NCBI GenBank assembly: GCA_911728435.2
Contig: OU452201.1
Span: 15,500,001-15,564,000, forward strand
Direction: 5' to 3'
Source: Apoderus coryli
Taxonomy: Eukaryota > Arthropoda > Insecta > Coleoptera > Attelabidae
Length of the DNA: 64,000 nucleotides
Shown here: one piece after another, positions 48,400-60,049 of the stretch
Position numbering within the stretch: position 1 is the stretch's first letter
How the letters are laid out: each line of letters begins with the position of its first letter
The notes under the pieces: generated by a model
The model's database searches: none
The model's input: only the letters and a program-made list of their open reading frames with translations
Told to the model about the DNA's origin: nothing
Made by a program: the position numbers and the translations under genes

Positions 48400-48731
48400 C
48401 TACTATTAAAATCACCTGTCTGCAACAGTAAACCAGATATGAGTTTGTTTCTTCGACACAATATTCGCCGACAGTCCACTATCAAAATAGTGAGCGTGCG
48501 GTTCGACGAGTGTGTAAAAGAAATTTTTCCTACTATAAGCGAGTTCTATTGATATGTTAAAAAATGTTTCTTTATGTTGTTTAAAATCAAGATTAGTTTA
48601 TAGTTTGTTTTTTAATTATGGATTACTTTTAACTATTATTTGAAGGTTTTTCTTGTGTAAATAAATGGATGTAACTTAAAAATCGGTTCTATATTGTGAT
48701 TTTCTTCATTATTTTCACCAAGCACGAAAAA
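48400..48731 (+). promoter_or_regulatory. Candidate promoter and 5' untranslated region
   Basis: The stretch 48455-48545 is GC-richer than its surroundings and holds several CpGs (ATTCGCCGACAG, GCGTGCGGTTCGACGAG). It lies 190-280 bp upstream of a short ATG exon with a consensus splice donor. That layout fits an insect promoter and 5' leader. No TATA box or initiator could be assigned with confidence. Confidence 0.35.
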
Positions 48732-48779
48732 ATGTGTAGTAAAGAGCAGATCAGTGACATTATGGATAAGATCCAGTCG
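48732..48779 (+). CDS. Candidate first coding exon of an unidentified gene
   Basis: The ATG at 48732 sits in an A-rich context (GAAAAAATGT). The exon reads MCSKEQISDIMDKIQS, exactly 16 codons, and then meets a consensus donor GTAAGT in phase 0. No upstream in-frame ATG is needed. The acidic/basic helical composition is protein-like, and its GC content is above background. I do not recognise the family, and the length is too short to identify it. Possible continuation exons in compatible phase are proposed at 53034-53049 and 55095-55181. The intron would contain a decayed LINE and two hammerhead-like motifs. Confidence 0.45.
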
Positions 48780-48954
48780 GTAAGTTACGTCATTTCATTG
48801 TATTGCTTTTTGGTGTAAAAATATGATTTGAAAAAATAGATGTTCGTTTTTCTCTGCATCACTATCAATCTCAATTTAGACCACAAAAATTACAGTCATG
48901 GCTGTATACCCAGTAGTTTTTGAGATCTGCAAGTAAATAAAACTTTTTCAGCAT

Positions 48955-49735
48955 TTAATAATAATAATAATCTATTTATTCGCAACCAAATTACAATACC
49001 ATATACAAACATAGAATTTTAATCGTAACTCGACAAGGACGGCACATACACTACGTCACAATAGTTTAAAAAGCTTAGGCAAAGCGCATCTGTCAGCTTA
49101 ATTTTTAGAGACGGTGAGGCTATAGTACTTTTAAATTAGGTGATATTATGTGTTAGCTGAATCTTAAGTCTGTGTCAATTGCTAAAGCTAAACTTTTTGC
49201 CAAGGATTTACAAGGAATTATTTTGTCGTCAATGTTTACTTTAAATGATTCCTTTACAGTGATTTTATGTTTCCCAAACAGTAGTAAATTTGATTTTGTA
49301 GGATTATGCATTTGATGCTTTTTCGAGCATTCTACTAAAGAGTTTAGGTCTGTGTTGAATATATCCAGTGCTGTATTTAAGTCAGTATAATTAAGAAAAA
49401 TTTATTTGGCGGTCATCGGCATACTCATAATTTTGACAGTTTTTCAAACATTTGTATATGTTAGTATGTACAAAACATTAGGGGAGCCAGGATCGAGCCC
49501 TGAGGCACGCCAGACATGACGCCACCCAACTCTGGCACCCTATTTCCCGTCTCAACATATTGAAATCTATTCATAAAATAGCTCTTCATTAATTTAAGTG
49601 CCGTATTAGAAAATCCTGAGTAACCCAAAATAGGAAGCAACAGTTGATGGTTTATCTTGTCAAATGCCTAGGAATAATCTAGTATAACAGTAGTGCAGTG
49701 GTTTTACCACCATTTGACAAGAAAATATACCTGGT
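48955..49735 (-). mobile_element. Non-LTR retrotransposon reverse transcriptase relic
   Basis: On the minus strand come AFDKINHQLLLPILGYSGFS, then KLMKSYFMNRFQYVETGN, then GVMSGVPQGSILAPLMF, then YADD (near 49412), then PCKSLAKSLALAIDTDLRFS and NYCDVVY-like residues. These are RT blocks in correct order ('aFD.i.h..Ll..L', 'yl.nR.q.V', 'GvPQGSiLgPllF', 'YADD', 'k.LG..iD..L.w'). They fit the Jockey/CR1-like group. Several frameshifts and stops make it dead. It ends at an (ATT)n-type tail at 48957-48972, the usual 3' end of such elements. Confidence 0.8.
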
Positions 49736-50350
49736 GTCCTTTCAAATTTATCGGATTAAATTATTTAATATAGAGTAGCGGGCGGCTAAATGAGGTTTTA
49801 TGTGACGTTTCGAGACTTTATTGTTGAATGTGTTGTTGTTATAGATACTTATATGGAATTACGCAATCAAGTATAATAAACAAATTCAAACACAAATAAT
49901 GTTCCACCGTATAAACATATACAGAATTCTACAACAGAAACATGCTACACGGCATACTTATTCACATACCAAAGTTGAAATAAATTTGTTAAAATATTCC
50001 TTTATTTTAAAACTTTTCAAAGCGCCATTACTGAAAGATAGTGGAATCAATCTACAACATTGAAGATTTTTACATTTAATTAATGATTTATAGAAAGCGG
50101 ATTCGTAACGCGGGTCAAATTATGAGTAACACTAAGTTTTAGACAGTAGGTTTTAATGTTTTAACAACAAATTTTAATAGATTTGTGAGAATATGTGATC
50201 TATTTATCAAAAAAAAAATTTTTACGTAATTAAATTTAACACTTATTATAATACATTAAAATATTAAATACTTTCCAGGATTAATGCATTTCTACTAATT
50301 AGTAACTAAATAATTGTATCAAGAATGACAAGCTTTTCGTAATTTTGACA
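49736..50350. other. No gene recognised
   Basis: AT-rich. The minus strand at about 49800-49820 contains GTCTCGAAACGTC, similar to the end of the hammerhead-like motifs but lacking the CTGA core. Confidence 0.4.
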
Positions 50351-50391
50351 ACCACTGATGAAGCACCTCTGTGCTGCGAAACATGTTTGGT
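50351..50391 (+). ncRNA. Hammerhead ribozyme-like motif, well-formed core
   Basis: Stem I ACCA (50351-50354) pairs with TGGT (50388-50391). The core CTGATGA (50355-50361) is followed by a stem II region AGCACCTCTGTGCTGC, which can pair as AGCAC/GTGCT or as GCA/TGC next to the core. Then come GAAAC (50378-50382), a mini stem III AC-AT-GT, and T as cleavage residue H17 (50387). All invariant core bases of a hammerhead are present. Deviations are one extra base after CTGATGA and a very short stem III, which in Penelope-like elements and retrozymes implies action as a dimer. Confidence 0.6.
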
Positions 50392-53033
50392 AAATGTAAG
50401 AAATTTTAGACAAATCTATTAAATTTATTACGTGAACGTTGCCTTTTATTTCAAGAAAATATTTCTTTATCTAAAGCAAAGAAGAAAGAAAAAATCGATT
50501 GCCTTTTTGCTTTTTTCCTTGGTTTTATAAAAAAAAAACTAAAAGTTATGGAAACACCTAAAATAATCCAGACACTAACTGAATTGTCAAAAATAAGAAT
50601 TTCTTTACACATAATATAAGACAGAAATTATAACCATAATAATTATATAATATTATTATTGGTAGATCCATTGTGATAACCAAAAATAAAAAAAACTAAC
50701 TATTCAGTAGCATAAACTTATTTGGTGTGAGTAAATATTGCTGAAACCTTCTGCATCCGGCCATAAGTTCACCGTTTCATTCAGTTGGATGCAAATCATT
50801 TCAGAAATGTTTCCTCTGAAATAATAATTTTCCCTATCCTAAATATCCAGCACATTGTCGACACATGCTTGGTTAAAACCCAATAATAGGAAGACATTGC
50901 TTGTGTTTTAACTTTAATTTCAAAGAAGTATTAAAAATATTAATTGCTATGTCAATTATTTATAAAATCACAGCTTAATTATTTTCTGGTAAACAAGAAC
51001 ACGTTTAGCAACACCACAGAGAACTATGTCATCTTCTGCAATTACAAGTATATTTTTCACTACACAAATAATTAACACTATCCATATAGCATTTCATAAT
51101 CATAAATTACAAGTTGCTAAATGTTTTTGCTTTGCAATAAAAACTTTTCATCATTTTTTATAATGTCTTTACATTAATAGCAAAAGGTTGCATTTAATAT
51201 AAATTTTGCAAAAATGCACGTGAACACGTTTTCTTTAGCTCTAACACGAGAACCATTAGAATGAAACACGTGTTAACGGTTTTAAATATTTTAATTGCTC
51301 TCATATATAATATTCTTAAAGATATATTTAGTGTTATGTAAAAAAATATGCAGCATTTGAACAGTAATATATTGTATTATTTATTTCTATGTATATTCAG
51401 ATGTACAGTTAGGATTTCGTTTTTATTTATTTCAATGTTTACAACTTTCTTATTCTAAATAGTATAGATAAATTGATTTTTTGGTAAGGAATTTATTAAT
51501 TAATTTGTAATATTTACATCTCAACAAAGCATACAGGGTTAACGCATGACTTGCTCAGACACATGTTTTGCAAACTAGAAGAATAATATATTATTATTAT
51601 TATGATGTATTATACACGTTCGTAATGTTTCACATTTTTGTCTCGTAGACATTCATTTTTCTCTGCAGCAGAGTTCATTTTGGAGTTTTCCTGTATCTAA
51701 TATATGACTTAATTTATACTACCTTCATTCAAGTTTATAGGAGGAAAGAAGAATTTGAGAAGAGTGGTTAAAAAAATTACAATTTAATCAACAATGTGGA
51801 ATTTGAATAAAATTCATTTATTCTAAACATATCTTCGTTGACTTTGTATCTAAAATTTATTTATGCAAACAAAAAATTAAGTTTCTTTTTTGCCCAAATC
51901 ACCACAATCACTTTGCCTCATTTTCATTTTTAATTAAATTGATTTTGATATGTTACGATTATTAGAAATAATATTACATATGATATCATATGGCAATTCG
52001 TACAAAATTACTGACCTTCGCTTTACAGGGCATTCTTTTTAAAATCGCTGAATACGTTTCTTCTTTACGGTTTCTCAAAATACCATAGCTATACCCAATA
52101 GAACTTCATCAGTTAAATGATGTAAACTTAACATTCACCACACGTTCCAATTAATTTGTTGGGAAATTTAACGCACATTTGAAACAAATTTAATATTTTG
52201 CATCTTCAACTCCATTAGATTATTATAATGTAGTATGCCAATACAATTTATGGGAACCTCCTCCGGAAACATTGTGCCCTGATTGGTTCTTAAATTTAAT
52301 TCATGATTGACTATTTCGGGACCTCAGTTATTTAAGTTTTTCTTTCGGATTATGGAGTTCGTAAGAATGTACACTCAATTATCGGTTATCGACGTTTCGC
52401 GGGTTTATTCCCGAATTCGCAAGCTTCTTCTAATTAGAATGTACAATTAAAATAATTAGATGTCATGTTTATATACACACACAGCATTCACAAAATGGTA
52501 CTGTAACATACAACAAGTCAATTCTATAACTGCAAGAACAAGTTCTGACTGTTATCAGCTCTCCTGGTCCAGAATTATGCCATTTCAAAAGAACCAACTC
52601 GTTGTACGTTTTTCAAAATATAGAATCTCTTACATAGCACATTTTACGGATCTTTTTAATTTATATTATGTCTAAATCTATGCAAGTTATAGAACTGATT
52701 GAAATATAGGCTATAGGTCGTGTCATTTTCATTTAAATAAAGCCGTATGATATTCATTTCATGCTTGTGGTTTTCTAATCTATTTTAATCTTTAACTATC
52801 TGGAAAACAATCAACAAAGAATACACGAATACTATATAAGGCTTCTGTTATGTTCTGTCCTTAATATTAGATCTTGTTAAGCGTTATTTAGATTTTGTCA
52901 TAGATTTAATAGTAAACCAACTTTAATAGATTTATGAAGACAATTTTTATGGATCAACAAACCTTTAAAGTAAACACAAAAACTACGTGTATTAAAATAA
53001 ACATTTACAAAAGAATACATTTTCGTTTTGCAG
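50392..53033. other. No gene recognised apart from one decayed motif
   Basis: AT-rich DNA, possibly intron of the gene suggested at 48732. ACAGGGTTAACGC near 51534 may be an element terminus. The 71-codon frame at 52460-52675 has no motif. Confidence 0.4.
52390..52435 (-). other. Decayed hammerhead-like motif
   Basis: On the minus strand: TAGAAGA, one A, then a stem region with CGGG-AATAAA-CCCG, then C-GAAAC and GTCG. The first two core bases are changed (UA for CU), so it should be inactive, but the order and spacing equal the other copies. Confidence 0.35.
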
Positions 53034-53049
53034 ATGAAGGATAGAAAAG
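53034..53049 (+). CDS. Proposed 16-nt microexon (speculative)
   Basis: Preceded by a strong acceptor (TTTTCGTTTTGCAG) and read in phase 0 as MKDRK plus one base. The donor GTACTA is weak. Its end phase (one base) is exactly what the candidate exon at 55095 requires. If the donor is ignored, the frame stops 14 codons later. This is inference from phase and splice signals only. Confidence 0.2.
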
Positions 53050-54356
53050 GTACTATATTCAATGAGATTGATGGGACACATAATAGGTTCTAATATTTCG
53101 TAGTCTCTATAATATTAACTATTATTAAAAAAAAAAGTTTAAAAAAACATAAATTCCCCAACAAGAATATTTTTTTATTAATTTACACATTGCTTAAAGA
53201 AAGTTAACAAATTAAAAGAGGCCTAATATTCGGTGACATTTCATAGAATCCAATAAAGCAATATTTCAGTGAACATTGTTAGTAGCTATTGTCAAAATAA
53301 AATGGCAAAAAAAAAACAGAAATTTACCGCAGGTGACACTTTTTTTCTCTGTTAATTATTTAGCAAAAATTTACTCACTCTACTAATATATATGAAAAGT
53401 GTAGCCGCAGGTTAGTATTTATATTTGTAGTTTTCTAATTACCGAACAATTAATTGTAGAATGTGGACAATTAATGTGGTGATTTTTTATTAAACAAACA
53501 AAAACTAAGTGTATGCATCGTGTATATAAGGAATATCTGTGGTATGTAGGTATATGAGTGACCAATACAGTTGAGAAATTAACTGCGGATTTTCCGGTTA
53601 TAATACAGTAATCATATAATAATAGTCGGAAAACTATAATTTTTTTTTTTGGTTGAAAATTAATTGAACTATAAGATTGTTCCTACTAATCTAGTAAAAC
53701 CTCAGCAATTCGCTGTAAAGTCAAACTATGTAGTATATTTTGTATTCTACTAATATTTGTGTGCGTACAAGTACATAATTAGAACGTAAATTACCAATTA
53801 CAACTAACTAACAACTAGAATGTTACAAGATATGACATACTTTAATACCCACAGCGATGACAATATTATTTCCATATTAGATTAAAAGGTTGTTTTGAAA
53901 TTATTGAAAATTGTAAGCAATTTATTCCATAATGATGCTCAGTCTATTGGATTGAAAAAAAGTAATTAAGTTAATTTCCAACAAGCACATGAATACTTTT
54001 GAGTAAATAATTATAATTTTTTGCAAATTATATAAAGTAATTTTATATTAGAATTCCACATTGGAGACGCATTATTATAGACAAAGTATTTTGTATGCCA
54101 AGTTAATTTATCTCCATTTAATGACTCAATAATTAAAATTAGTCTTACAATTTAAAGGGGTTGACTATTTTAGGGCAGTGAACCATGAAACTAAATTAGC
54201 TTCTGAAAAGCAGAGCCAGAATTAAGAACAAGAAATATTCTCTTCAGTTTTTTGCATTTTAGATTCGTAAAGCTGTTTCATTTCTGCTTGTAATCTAAAT
54301 TTAACAAACATTGTTACACAATGCAATTATTAGCTTTTATATAAAAAATTATGTCT
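53050..54356. other. No gene recognised
   Basis: AT-rich DNA between a proposed microexon and a hammerhead-like motif. Confidence 0.4.
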
Positions 54357-54399
54357 AACCACTGATGATGAAGTTTGTAACTTCGAAACATGTATGGTT
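54357..54399 (+). ncRNA. Hammerhead ribozyme-like motif, best copy
   Basis: Stem I AACCA (54357-54361) pairs perfectly with TGGTT (54395-54399). Core CTGATGA is at 54362-54368, then one extra T, then stem II GAAGTT (54370-54375) with AACTTC (54379-54384) closed by a TGT loop. GAAAC (54385-54389), mini stem III AC-AT-GT, and A as the cleavage residue H17 (54394) complete it. Every invariant hammerhead base is present; only the extra base after the core departs from consensus. The tiny stem III points to the dimer-acting type I forms known from Penelope-like retroelements. Confidence 0.65.
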
Positions 54400-55094
54400 C
54401 TTTAGGGAGCCATAGAGTCATATATTAAACTTATTTTGTGGAGTTTCGACTTTCATTTACTTAAGTTCAGTATGGACTATTCCTTTAAAATAATGCTAAC
54501 AGATATAATTAATCGAAAGTGAGGCTCAAATATTTGCAAAATAATTAAATAATTGAAAAGGTTTCACAAATGCTCGGTCCTTCTTGTTTGTAATGCGTAT
54601 CGGCGTACAAGAAGATTTTTTTAACGGGTTCAAAAGTTAAAGACTATCATATTTCGAAAAGACGTACGGTAATTATGCATAAAATCGATATTGTAGATCT
54701 TAAGATGAGCCATAAAGTAAACACTCATCTATTTCCATAACATTCATAAATTCTATGTTCATTGACTTAGACCAGTTCTATAAGTTGAACTTTAAGAAAA
54801 ATGACATTACTAGTCGGTATTGTAAAAACTGCAAAATATTTACTATTAATTATCAGGCAGTTCTTTTGAAATTAAAATTATGATTTTTTTATTACCTAAC
54901 CTACCATCTAAAACAATTAAAAGGATCATTTGATTCACCTGATAACGATAACAGATAGATGCAGAATTAATTGCATAGATAAAATAACTGTTAGGAATTT
55001 CCTGTTATTTATTCGCAAACACTGTATAGACAAACGTTATAATCATTTTTCAATTGCATGTATAGGTTGCATTGTTGCATATTTATTAACATAG
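54400..55094. other. No gene recognised
   Basis: AT-rich sequence that leads into the proposed exon at 55095; the final 25 bases form only a weak polypyrimidine tract. Confidence 0.4.
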
Positions 55095-55181
55095 GCAAGG
55101 TAAAAAATCACGTGGATTGGGATTTTGTCAATCAGTTATTGGAACGTGACACATTTAACGAGAAAAATATAGTTAGCATCG
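55095..55181 (+). CDS. Candidate internal exon of an unidentified gene
   Basis: After AACATAG the frame reads (G)GC then KVKNHVDWDFVNQLLERDTF and NEKNIVSI, ending one base into a codon at a GTAAAC donor. That is 28 full codons, higher in GC than the flanks and with a balanced protein-like composition. Entry and exit phases are both 1. With the exon at 48732 and a 16-nt microexon at 53034 it forms one open frame. The resemblance of VDWDFVNQLL to LINE polymerase block 1 ('vDWdFL..vL') is an alternative reading. Confidence 0.3.
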
Positions 55182-56440
55182 GTAAACTGGTTAACTTGTT
55201 AATATTCCTAACATTATTCAATCACTTAATAGAAATAAATTTTAATTTGAATTGATTAAAACGATGAAGTGCTCTTTAGACCGAGATTATTTTGTATTAG
55301 AAATTTGATTTAGCATGCATTTTATGGTAATTTTAATTTTATTTAAGAATTCTAAAAGTAAACATAAATTAATATATAACTTCTGAAGCTCCCGGATAAT
55401 AATCTATGTAAAAATGGCAAAAATAAACACAATATACCTACTATTGTCGAAAATGTAAGTTGTGTTCCAACTTCACAGCTTAATCTAATAAATTGGTATA
55501 AGTATTAGATACTTTGAAGTAGTCCATTTTCCAGTAAATGATATATTGTCTTTATAAACAGACAATGGTTTCAATAAGTATTACAAATATTTTTTAATAA
55601 AATAATTTTTATTTCATTTTAATCCAATAAAAAGTAATTGTTTATAAATTATCGTGACACAATAAATAAATGAAGTTAATATACTTTAAGTAATAATAAA
55701 CTTTAAAATAAAATTGTTACTTTCCTCTTGCTTTTTGAAATATTCAAATTAGGAAAATCCTAATTGATTCAACAAGTTTTTCATTATTCTTTAGATTACT
55801 CATTTATAGTTTCCTTTTATTTGTATAAATTGGAGAGTTATCTATAGATTGTGCGTATTTGAATATTTCAAACTACAAATAACTCATGCAACCATTGAGC
55901 GAAAGTCATTAATTTCCAGTTTAATTAAGAGTTTTAACATTGAGCATACTCTACCAACATGGCAACTATAATGTATATGCGCAACGACATTGTAATATGC
56001 GTTTACTATTATATGAGTGGTTGTGGTTGTTGCTTAACAAGCTTCGTGGGGTTTTGAGAATTAAAGTTTGTTAGATTATGCATAACATAATTATCCTCCT
56101 TTCGAAGACTTGTTGACGGCCGACGGCGACGTTGCAAGATTCTGTTTTTCTTTGCAATTTTTACGTCATCAGTGCTGCCTCATCTTGACTCAATTTATTT
56201 CATATATATAAAATATATCCTTTCATTGTTAATATGTTTTAAGTGATCATTCAAAACCAAAACAATTTACCACCACTGTAATCTGAAAAAAATATATATT
56301 AATGTTTATATCAAAACAAAAATTGTTCGAAAATTCTTTTAATCACCTCTATGTAAAGTGTCGTCTAACTTCCATTAAATTATTGAGCTGAAATATTCCT
56401 TTTATTTTGTGGAAGAACTTGTTTTATAGAAACCTATTAG
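55182..56440. other. No firm gene; one CpG-rich patch
   Basis: AT-rich except 56108-56140 (ACTTGTTGACGGCCGACGGC continuing CpG-rich). That patch could be an exon or promoter patch: in one frame it reads DLLTADGDVARFCF. It is not supported by clear splice sites. Confidence 0.3.
56434..56440 (+). repeat. Target-site duplication, left
   Basis: CTATTAG directly before the left TIR, repeated at 59302-59308. Confidence 0.8.
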
Positions 56441-59301
56441 CAAAGATTAATCTACACAATAGATAGCCAGCGTATATGGGACATAAAACAAAAATTGAAA
56501 CTGTCTCGACACGAGCTACATCTATTAGAAAAACATGCAACCATGGAATTGTAGATGGCGTTATATGTATTGTGTTGAAATAAAATAATCATATGGGCAA
56601 TGTTAGACAAGGACGAGTATACTTTCCCCTACGAGGTGGGAGTTTGTTTTTATATTATAGTTATCATACATGTACTACTGTGCAGCAGTGTTTTTTGTCG
56701 GGTAGTAATATAAAATTATATGGTATACGTATACCTATCTACGCAAAGATTAATGTGTATGGACGAAAATAAAAGAAATTACTATAATAGTATAAATATA
56801 CAGGGCTGGTTCATTAAATGTTTTAGACAATAATTTTAAATGACTAAAATAATATTATTTTAGTCATTTAATTTTAAATTTCGGATATAAGGATGCATCA
56901 AAAAGTTATATTTAAATTAACGAAATTTGGCGTTATAGATAGGACTTCCGGTTATTACCTGATTCAGTTTTAAGGATCAAACTCAAACAGCAGATTCAAC
57001 TTGTCGTTAACATTATGAAAAAATAAATCTCAGAGGCGGGTAAATTAAAGGGGCATAAAGGCGTGAAATGCTACCCTAACTTTTTTATGCAGATTTTTTG
57101 CGTGTGTTTCAATTCGGAGATGTAAAATCTAACAAATTATATAAGTAATAAATGTATCCTTCTGTGATATTGATAGAAAGTCATCGTTATCGCGTAATAT
57201 CGATTTTAAGAAATGTTAATATTAAAAAGGCTGTGCTTTTTACAAGTTGCTGAAGTAAATAAGGTTTGAAATTTCCAGCATGACAATAATTATTTAAAAA
57301 AATACGGTTTCGAAATGCAGGATGTAAAAAATTAGAATTTTTAATCTGTTTTTAATGAAAATTTAAATCTATTGAGAAATATGGTTCAGGGTTTTTGTGA
57401 AATGTATTTTACTCCAAAGATTCTACTCATCGATTATAACCGAATTAATTTACTCAAAAATATCTATACTAGTAAAATAACACAATTATCACAATTAGGT
57501 TCAAATTCTGCAACGCCGAATTGAAAAAAAACTTACAGTCTCCCTAATATTGGTTTTTGTGCAATGATCATAAAACTTTAAAAAACTAACGATTTATGTA
57601 GATTGTATTGTTAACACGTTTCGTAAAAAGCTTTAAAAACCCACCAACAGGGTGTTAAAAGTATCACGACAATAACTTTTTTCATGTTTTAACAAGTTCA
57701 ATCGTCTGCTTCAGATTGATCCTTAAAAACTGAATAACAGTTTCTCTATATAAAAAAATAAAACTCGTAAATATCATCCCCAAACATTTAATTTGAATAC
57801 AATTACATAACACCATATTTGAAAGTAAATAAAAAAAAACAGCATTACCTAGTTTGACAGATTTGCAAATTGCAAATCAAAGTATCTATGTATACAGGGT
57901 GTTGCATAAGTACTTGTACAAACTTTAAAGGGTGATTCTTTGACTAATTTTAAGATACAAATTTCATATGTACATGGGTCCGCTACGGCTTGGTTTTCGA
58001 GATACAGGTAGTTCAAAAAGAATATTATATTTAGGATTATATGCTTGTTCAATAGCATCGCAATTTGGTGCAATTCGGGATACAGGTGTATTGATGACAC
58101 CAGAGCTGTCAAAAGAACTAATAAAAAATACGAAAAATAACAAAATACAAATATCATTCAAAAGACAACAATGCACATAATAGTCGGTACCAAGCCAAAT
58201 AGGTAGTAGGTAAATATAGATTTATTTTGTTTCGGGCTTGGGCTTGGCACCGACTTATTGTAATCAAAACTACCCACCAAACGGATACATTTAATTTTAC
58301 GCAGATGCTCAAAATGTTAACTTTCTTTCATTAATAGAGACCTGTGAAGTGAGCTTACCTCTTACGCCCATGTATTAAGTACTAAGTTTCAGTTATCAGT
58401 TATAATTTTTTATTTTCCAAGAAAGCGAAACGAGATATTTAAAACGGCATTGCGCCGCCCTCATGTATACCTTCGGGGGCGGCATCGAAAATCGCTACAC
58501 GTCACAAACTTGTAAATGCTTAGAACTACCCCTATATCAAATTTCTATTTTCTATCTTTTTTGTTTCATACCCAAAGCCCTATTCCTACCGAACTTATTA
58601 TTTACCCGAAGAAACATTAAAAAGAAGTAAAATTTAAGTACCTAAACCGATAAAGTGGAACTTATACCTGATGAAGAGACAGACTATTATAATAGGTATA
58701 CCTAATATAATATAGGTAGCACTGATAATTTTTTTATTATAGGTATTATAAGATCTACAACAATCTTGTTACATCTTTGCCACATTGTCTACGTGAAATA
58801 TTTAGTCAAAAGTATGTTTCTATCTAAAAGCTTTTCATTTAACGATTGTTCGCCACTGATCATGGGACTGGTCTAGTCTTGAAACATGTATGACATGGAT
58901 TAAATATTATTATATTAAATTTAATTCATAGAGATTAGGCTTTTATTTCAATACTGTACTTGTAATAAATCACCCTGTGTGTTTCTTTTACCGACGAATT
59001 GGCAACAGCACGACACACACCACATTCGCTTGTTTTTTTTTCTACCCTCCCTGCGTATCCCCTCCAGATTAATACAGAATTTCATCAATTTCTCTCTCTG
59101 ACAATACAGCATTGCCGGTGCATATCTGTTGCAAATGATCTAAATAATTGTTATACGTTGCGTTTTGTTTTTGATATTAATAAACTACAATACTGCTCTA
59201 TGCTTTACACGCTAGTCTACGCCACGTAGTGGCAGGCATACTTAGAGATGTTATGATTTTAATGCATTGGGCTGACTATCTATTGTGTAGATTAATCTTT
59301 G
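56441..59301. mobile_element. 2,861-bp TIR transposon, complete copy 2
   Basis: The left terminus CAAAGATTAATCTACACAAT continues AGATAGCCAGC. The right terminus is its inverse with one mismatch, so the TIRs are about 31 bp. The flanks 56434-56440 and 59302-59308 are both CTATTAG, a 7-bp target duplication. From 57702 onward it is nearly identical to 1-1608. No transposase frame is present. TIR and target length recall P- or hAT-type elements but do not decide. Inside are CAGGGTG-type ends (56805, 57649, 57895) that may be older nested insertions. Confidence 0.88.
58851..58894 (+). other. Hammerhead-like fold inside transposon copy 2
   Basis: Same sequence as 1145-1188: CTGATCA (58855-58861), extra T, paired GGGACT/AGTCTT, GAAAC (58880-58884). 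The G8 position is C, so it should be inactive. Both transposon copies preserve the stem. Confidence 0.45.
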
Positions 59302-59308
59302 CTATTAG
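59302..59308 (+). repeat. Target-site duplication, right
   Basis: CTATTAG directly after the right TIR, repeated at 56434-56440. Confidence 0.8.
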
Positions 59309-60049
59309 TTATAATGATTTATTTGACCAATACATCTGAAATCCGAAATTTTTAATACTGCCATTGTTCTTATAAAAACAATGCTACTACCCAAATATTA
59401 CTCAAAAACTTTGTAATGATCATCGATTATCTCTTTCAGAACCGGAATTCCTGGGCTCAGATTTTTCAGTGCTTTATTATAATATTGGTTAATTAATTTT
59501 TGTGTTCGGTATAAATATTAAATTATTATTATTAAATTAAATTATCATTTTACTGATTTTTGGTCAATATTATTTTGACTAGAAATTGAATTCTCTTATC
59601 AAAACTTCTCACAGGACAAACAATATTTCAAAACAAATAATTTGTAATTGCAATTGCCATAGTTTCTTAATTAATTTATTTTTTGGGAATCATGAGTTAC
59701 AAAAATGTTTTAAGGGTATAAATATTAAAATAATTCAACGCGTTTAAATAAAATATTATGCATATCCAAAGAGGAGTAGTAATTTAAATAAAACAATCAA
59801 ACTTAATCAATAATGATTGGGTTAAAATAAGACAAGCATGTTTTTGTGTTTGATTTTGCATTACATATATTTTTGTCGGGTATGACTTTTCTGTTTTTGA
59901 GGTTAAGTGTAAAAGTAGCTATAGCTAAACTACATAGATCTATGTTACAATAGTAGGTTGTACCTAATGAATATTAAATAGTATTAAAATCAGATTACCC
60001 ATTCGTTATAATAATATTGCCCAATATTAACATAAGTAATATGAGAATA
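59309..60049. other. No gene recognised
   Basis: AT-rich flank of the 2.86-kb element. Confidence 0.4.
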
